Under the pieces are notes generated by a model. It made no database searches. It worked only from the letters and a program-made list of their open reading frames with translations, and was not told the origin of the DNA. From the NCBI GenBank assembly GCA_002493085.1, contig DKXQ01000272.1:3262-13007 (forward strand): a stretch of 9,746 nt of DNA, written 5' to 3'. Below, in pieces: positions 5,123 to 9,746 of this stretch (position 1 is the stretch's first letter; every line of letters begins with the position of its first letter). The position numbers and the translations under genes were made by a program. This stretch comes from Lachnoclostridium sp. UBA7122 (GTDB taxonomy: Bacteria > Bacillota > Clostridia > Lachnospirales > Lachnospiraceae).

Positions 5123-7660
5123 ATGAAACTTACAGAATTAAAAGTAAATCATATTAGTGCTCCGCTGGGCTTTAAGATAACCCCTTTAAGTTTTTCATGG
5201 AAGGTGGAAGACGCAGGGAAAGCAAAAAAACAGAAATGGGCAAGGCTCTGTATTTTCTGTGGGGAAAATACTGTATTTGACAGCGGGGAAGATGCTGGTG
5301 CTGACAGTCTGGATTACCAGGTGGATTTAAAACTTCTGCCAAGAACGCACTATAGTTTTAGTGTGGAGGTTATGGCAGATAATGGTGAAACAGCCACAGC
5401 ATCAGGCAGTTTTGAGACTGGCAAGATGGATGAAAAGTGGACAGCGCAGTGGATTACACCAGATATGGATGCTGGCACACCAGCGGTTTTAAAAAAGACA
5501 TTTATTGCAGATGGCAAAGGCCAGGCCAGGCTTTATATTTGTGGTCTTGGTGTATATGAAGCATATATCAACGGCAGGAAAGCAGGGGAAGAGTTTCTTG
5601 CGCCTGGTTACCATTCTTATGACTTCCACCTGCAGGCACAGGTTTATGATGTATCCGGATATCTTAAAGAAGGGGAGAATGAAATCCAGGTATGGCTTGC
5701 TGACGGGTGGTTCCGTGGAAGGCTTGGTTTTGATGGCGGTTTTACTGATTTGTATGGTGATAAGTGCTACTTAATTGCAGAACTTTATGCAGATAACCAG
5801 CTTTTAGTCCAGACTGGTGAAAGCTGGAAGAGTAAAGAATCACCAGTAGTATTTAGTAATATTTATGATGGTGAAATTTACGATGCCAATGTAGCAGACA
5901 GGCTTAAAGATACAGGCGGATGGGGTGGTGTGCGCCTTGAATCCCCGGAAAAGTGTGGTGCACTGTCAGACCGCTACAGCCTTCCTATTGTAAAGAAAGA
6001 AGTATTTGATGTACTTTCTGTACTTCATACTCCAAAAGATGAGTATGTACTTGACTTTGGACAGGAGATTACAGGATGGGTAGAATTTGACTGTGCACTT
6101 CCGCAAGACATGCAGATAAGGCTTACAGCTTCTGAAATTATGCAGGATGGCTGTTTTTATAATGAAAATTACCGCACTGCAAAGACAGAGTTTATCTACC
6201 GCTCTAATGGAAAGAAAGCACATGTACGGCCACATTTTACATTCTATGGTTTCCGGTATATGAAAGCTGAGTATCTGGACAAGGATGGCAATATTATGGA
6301 GCCAGATGAAACGGTATTTAAAGAAGCAGCATTTAAAGCATACCATCTGCGCAGTGATTTTGACGAAACTGGCAGTATTGTGACAGGCAATGAAAAAGTA
6401 AACAGGCTGTTTTTAAATGCAATGTGGGGGCAGAAAGATAATTTTCTTGATGTACCTACAGACTGCCCGCAGAGAGATGAACGCCTTGGCTGGACTGGTG
6501 ATGCACAGGTGTTTTCAGAAACGGCATGTTATAACATGTTTGTACCTGCATTTTATAGGAAGTACCTCTGGGATATGCGTGCGGAGCAAAGCGTGCTGGA
6601 AGGTTCAGTTCCAAATGTTGTTCCACGCCTTAAAGAAGGCATGGTGGCAGAGCATGGTTCATGTCCTTGGGCGGATGCCGGTGTTGTGATTCCATGGAAT
6701 GTCTATCTGCACTATGGAAGCAAAACACTGCTTAAAGAGTGTTATCCAGGCATGAAAGCGTGGGTAGAGTGTGAAAGGAAGAAAGAGGAAAAAATAGAAG
6801 GCCCACACCTTATAAAAGATGGCTTCCACTTTGCAGACTGGCTGTCGCTTGATAACCCTGAACCAGGACCGTTTGGGGCAACAGACCCGCTTTATATTGC
6901 AAGTGCATACTATTACAGATGTGCAAAGAGCGTTGCCAATGCAGCAGGGGTGCTTGGGTATGATAAAGATGAAAAAGAATTTAGCAGGCTTGCCAGTGAA
7001 ATTAAAAAAGCAATACAGGAAAAGTATTTTGATAAGGATGGACTGTGTGTGTGCCATACACAGACAGGAGCAGCTATTGCCATAGAATATGGCCTTATAC
7101 CAGAACGTGCAAAAGCTGGTCTTGAAGCAGATGCGCTTGCTGGCAGGGTAAAGGACAACAATGGCCATCTTAACACAGGATTTGTCGGGACATCACTTCT
7201 TTGCCCGGCATTAACAGCAACAGGAAACCACAAAATAGCCATGGATTTGCTTCTGAATGAAGATTTCCCAGGCTGGCTTTACTGTGTAAATCTTGGTGCA
7301 GTTACTATCTGGGAGAGATGGAATTCTGTACTGGAGGATGGACATATTAATCCAGAGGGCATGAACAGCCTTAACCACTACAGTTATGGAAGCATTGCAG
7401 CATGGATGTACAAAGATTTATGCGGGCTGCGTCCAGCCTTGCCAGGATTTAAAAGGGCTGTAATTGAGCCACATGCAGACAAAAGGCTTGGATATGCGCA
7501 GTGTGTATTAAATACCTCAGCAGGTGTTTATAAATCTGGCTGGAAATATGGTGATGATGGAAAGGCAGTCTATAATGTTGAAGTTCCATTTAATGCAGAA
7601 GCTGAGTTTATACTGGATGGCAAAAGCCGGATACTGGCTGCTGGAATTTATGAGTTTTAA
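5123..7660 (+). CDS. Alpha-L-rhamnosidase, GH78, canonical five-domain form
   Basis: An 845-residue GH78 alpha-L-rhamnosidase. Domain order: N-terminal Ig/fibronectin-like domain (about 1-100), GH78 N-terminal beta domain (about 105-285; FLAPGYHSYDFHLQAQVYDVS at 158-178, LADGWFRGR at 192-200), beta-sandwich (about 290-405; YVLDFGQEITGWVEF), (alpha/alpha)6 catalytic barrel (about 410-765) and C-terminal beta domain (about 770-845). The catalytic motif DCPQRDERLGWTGDAQ (447-462) contains Asp447, Glu453 and Asp460, spaced as in characterised GH78 enzymes; Glu453 would be the general acid. Glu731 in TIWERW is the expected general base. No signal peptide, so cytoplasmic. AAGGAG six bases before ATG 5123 sets the start. 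No terminator lies before the GH3 gene 60 bases downstream, so the two are probably co-transcribed. It may take a different rhamnosyl linkage from the first enzyme. Confidence 0.94.
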   Translation: MKLTELKVNHISAPLGFKITPLSFSWKVEDAGKAKKQKWARLCIFCGENTVFDSGEDAGADSLDYQVDLKLLPRTHYSFSVEVMADNGETATASGSFETGKMDEKWTAQWITPDMDAGTPAVLKKTFIADGKGQARLYICGLGVYEAYINGRKAGEEFLAPGYHSYDFHLQAQVYDVSGYLKEGENEIQVWLADGWFRGRLGFDGGFTDLYGDKCYLIAELYADNQLLVQTGESWKSKESPVVFSNIYDGEIYDANVADRLKDTGGWGGVRLESPEKCGALSDRYSLPIVKKEVFDVLSVLHTPKDEYVLDFGQEITGWVEFDCALPQDMQIRLTASEIMQDGCFYNENYRTAKTEFIYRSNGKKAHVRPHFTFYGFRYMKAEYLDKDGNIMEPDETVFKEAAFKAYHLRSDFDETGSIVTGNEKVNRLFLNAMWGQKDNFLDVPTDCPQRDERLGWTGDAQVFSETACYNMFVPAFYRKYLWDMRAEQSVLEGSVPNVVPRLKEGMVAEHGSCPWADAGVVIPWNVYLHYGSKTLLKECYPGMKAWVECERKKEEKIEGPHLIKDGFHFADWLSLDNPEPGPFGATDPLYIASAYYYRCAKSVANAAGVLGYDKDEKEFSRLASEIKKAIQEKYFDKDGLCVCHTQTGAAIAIEYGLIPERAKAGLEADALAGRVKDNNGHLNTGFVGTSLLCPALTATGNHKIAMDLLLNEDFPGWLYCVNLGAVTIWERWNSVLEDGHINPEGMNSLNHYSYGSIAAWMYKDLCGLRPALPGFKRAVIEPHADKRLGYAQCVLNTSAGVYKSGWKYGDDGKAVYNVEVPFNAEAEFILDGKSRILAAGIYEF

Positions 7661-7720
7661 AATATAATGGGCCAATTCAAAAGCAAATAAGCATATTAAT
7701 TTATAAAATAGGAGGAAGTT

Positions 7721-9746
7721 ATGGCTGGCCAATATGAAGAAAGAATAAGAGAACTTTTAGAAAAGATGACACTTGAAGAAAAAGCAGGGCAGCTCCAGCA
7801 GTGTGGTCCTTCGCTTGTCGGGGCTTTTGAAGTAAGTTTTGAAGAACTGCTTGACATGATGTTTGACGGACGTATAACCAAAGAAGAATTTGACAGGCTT
7901 ATGGGGACGGCAAAGCAGGATTTCCATGAAGATGATTTAAGAGCAGGCAGGGTTGGCTCTTACAATGGTATTGGAAATGCTGCACAGGTTAATGAATTGC
8001 AAAAAATTGCTGTAGAGGAGACACGTCTTGGGATTCCGCTGGTTTTTGGTTATGATGTAATACATGGGTTTAAGACAATTACACCAATCCCTCTGGCAGA
8101 AAGCTGTGCATGGGAGCCATCACTCTGGGAGAGAACAGGGCGCATGGCAGCAGAAGAGGCATCTGCTGCCGGGATACATATGACATTTGCCCCAATGGTG
8201 GATGCATCAAAAGATGCACGCTGGGGAAGGGTCAGCGAAGGCGCAGGAGAAGATGTGCTGTTAAATGGTCTTTACGGAGCTGCAAAGGTACGTGGTTTTC
8301 AGGGGAATGACCTTTCAAAGGAAGATTCTATAGCTGCATGTATTAAGCATTTTGCTGCATATGGTGCTGTAGAAGCAGGAAGGGACTACAACCGTGTGGA
8401 TATGTCTATGCAAAGGCTGCATGAAGAATACCTGCCAGCATACAAGATGTGTATTGATGCAGGCGCAAGGGCTGTTATGCCAGCATTTAATGATATAAAC
8501 GGAGTGCCATGCAGTGTCAATAAATGGCTGCTTACAGATGTTTTAAGGGATAAATGGGGATTTGACGGCATGACCGTAAGCGATGCCAACGCCATTGCTG
8601 AATGTGTAAACCACGGAATAGCAGCAGATGGCCGTGAGGCAGCAAAACAGGCATTAGAAGCAGGGCTTGATATGGATATGACTTCTAATACTTATATTAA
8701 ATATGTAGAAGAACTTGTCAAAAATGGGGAGATAAGCGAAGAAGTACTTGATATGGCAGTTGCGGATATATTGCGTGTAAAGTTTGAACTTGGATTATTT
8801 GACAATCCTTACCAGACAGACGAAGAGCGTGAGAAAAGTGCGATGTTAAAACCAGAATACCGTGCGCTTGCAAGAGAAGCTGCTGTAAAATCTGTGGTGT
8901 TATTGAAAAATGAAAAAGATGATAAAGGAAAAACAGTCCTGCCACTTGAAAAAGGGACAAAACTTGGGATATTTGGAGAAGTAGCAGGAAGTAGTGACGA
9001 AATGACTGGCGCATGGGCAACCGGTGCAGATGCCGGCTCATGTGTGAGCATACTTGATGCATGTAAAGAAAGAGGCATTGCTTACCAGACAGGTGCTAAA
9101 GACAATGTAAGTGAAGTAGCAGAAAATTCTGATGTGTTAATTGCTGTTATTGGTGAGAAGAAAGACGAGAGCGGTGAAGCTTCAAGCCGTGCCACAATCA
9201 GCATTTCACATGGGCAGATTGCACTTCTTAAGCAATTATTAGAAACTGGCAAACCAGTAGTTACAGTACTGTTTAACGGCAGGCCTCTTGCTATTCCATT
9301 TGTAGCAGAGAATGTGCCAGCTATCCTTGAAGCATGGCATCTGGGTGTGGAAGCAGGCAATGCAGTACTTGATATACTTTTCGGGGATGAAATCCCTACA
9401 GGAAAACTTACAATGACTTTTCCAAATGCAACAGGACAGTGTCCTATGTACTATGCGCATATTAATACAGGCCGTCCAGGCGGAAAATCAAAGTTTACAT
9501 CAAAGTATATTGATGCTCCTGTTGAGCCGCTTTATCCATTTGGCTATGGTTTAAGTTATACAAAATATAAGTATTCTGAAATATCTGCCAGGAAAAATGG
9601 CAATGTATATGAGGCTTGTGTAAAAGTTAAGAATACCGGTGGGCGTGATGGTGAAGAAATTGTACAGTGTTATATGCAGGATGTAACAGCCAGGCGCGTG
9701 CGCCCTGTAAAGGAGCTGAAAGCATTTGAAAAAGTGGCTTTAAAAG
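7721..9746 (+). CDS. GH3 beta-glucosidase-like enzyme (BglX type), cut by the window edge
   Basis: An open frame of 675 codons running off the right edge; related BglX-type enzymes are about 720-770 residues, so most of the protein is present. It should hydrolyse terminal beta-glucosides by a retaining mechanism. Residues 1-320 form the TIM-barrel domain: KMTLEEKAGQL near the start, GYDVIHGF with Asp112, KHF at 209-211, and GFDGMTVSDANAI with the likely nucleophile Asp288. The alpha/beta sandwich follows, with the likely acid/base Glu486 in GEASSR. A fibronectin-like domain opens at EPLYPFGYGLSY (about 602-613). About 45 residues (30-75) between GQL and GRVGSYNG look like an insertion. Unlike E. 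coli BglX there is no signal peptide, so it should be cytoplasmic. AGGAGG five bases before ATG 7721 sets the start. Beta-xylosidase or another GH3 activity cannot be excluded. Confidence 0.92.
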   Translation, partial: MAGQYEERIRELLEKMTLEEKAGQLQQCGPSLVGAFEVSFEELLDMMFDGRITKEEFDRLMGTAKQDFHEDDLRAGRVGSYNGIGNAAQVNELQKIAVEETRLGIPLVFGYDVIHGFKTITPIPLAESCAWEPSLWERTGRMAAEEASAAGIHMTFAPMVDASKDARWGRVSEGAGEDVLLNGLYGAAKVRGFQGNDLSKEDSIAACIKHFAAYGAVEAGRDYNRVDMSMQRLHEEYLPAYKMCIDAGARAVMPAFNDINGVPCSVNKWLLTDVLRDKWGFDGMTVSDANAIAECVNHGIAADGREAAKQALEAGLDMDMTSNTYIKYVEELVKNGEISEEVLDMAVADILRVKFELGLFDNPYQTDEEREKSAMLKPEYRALAREAAVKSVVLLKNEKDDKGKTVLPLEKGTKLGIFGEVAGSSDEMTGAWATGADAGSCVSILDACKERGIAYQTGAKDNVSEVAENSDVLIAVIGEKKDESGEASSRATISISHGQIALLKQLLETGKPVVTVLFNGRPLAIPFVAENVPAILEAWHLGVEAGNAVLDILFGDEIPTGKLTMTFPNATGQCPMYYAHINTGRPGGKSKFTSKYIDAPVEPLYPFGYGLSYTKYKYSEISARKNGNVYEACVKVKNTGGRDGEEIVQCYMQDVTARRVRPVKELKAFEKVALK

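Noticed and set aside
6659..7242. Long minus-strand frames of 109-169 codons inside the second rhamnosidase gene
   Set aside because: They lie wholly within a well-supported GH78 gene, have low-complexity translations without known motifs, and reflect codon composition of the real gene.
7661..7720. TATAAA in the spacer before the GH3 gene as a promoter
   Set aside because: No acceptable -35 lies 16-18 bases upstream and there is no terminator before it, so co-transcription with the second rhamnosidase gene is the simpler reading.
8386..9460. Several minus-strand frames of 69-114 codons opposite the GH3 gene
   Set aside because: The plus frame is open throughout and carries GH3 motifs, so the opposite frames are shadows.

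Overview
The window looks like chromosomal DNA of a low-GC, spore-former-type Firmicute, most likely a gut Clostridia/Lachnospiraceae member. That is an inference from AT-rich intergenic DNA, AGGAGG-type ribosome binding sites, sigma-A-like TTGACA/TATAAT promoters, and the combination of an Rpn-type nuclease, an AraC regulator and intracellular GH78/GH3 enzymes. No RNA gene, CRISPR array or complete insertion sequence was seen.

Left part (1-1294), mobile or scarred DNA on the minus strand. Bases 1-53 are a second, truncated copy of the end of an AraC-family gene and match bases 1357-1409 of the intact araC at 49 of 53 positions. At about base 50 this remnant is joined to a short reading frame (108 down to 43) that resembles the extreme N-terminus of a serine recombinase. 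Just upstream of that stub lies an intact Rpn-family (PD-(D/E)XK) nuclease gene (139-993) with a good promoter of its own. The layout suggests that a recombinase/Rpn segment landed in, or was deleted into, one of two related araC genes.

Middle and right part (1295-9746), a glycoside-use locus. An AraC-type regulator (1295-2338, minus) is transcribed divergently from two alpha-L-rhamnosidase genes of family GH78 (2618-4927 and 5123-7660) and a GH3 beta-glucosidase-like gene (7721 to beyond the right edge). The 279-base divergent region holds a near-consensus promoter for araC with a perfect palindrome in its spacer, and an extended -10 promoter with a weak -35 for the first rhamnosidase. A pair of 10-base direct repeats 22 bases apart lies immediately upstream of that weak -35, as expected for activation by an AraC protein. 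A strong hairpin terminator separates the two rhamnosidase genes, and the second rhamnosidase and GH3 genes appear to form a separate transcript.

None of the three enzymes has a signal peptide, so they should act in the cytoplasm on imported small rhamnosyl-glucosides. Flavonoid rutinosides or neohesperidosides and saponin-type glycosides fit: a rhamnosidase removes the terminal rhamnose, then a GH3 enzyme releases the glucose. The specific substrate is inferred; no transporter or rhamnose catabolic gene lies in the window. The two rhamnosidases differ at the catalytic acid motif (DCPTIERFAW versus DCPQRDERLGW), so they probably have different substrate ranges. The locus is otherwise a recognisable type; I saw no clearly new system.
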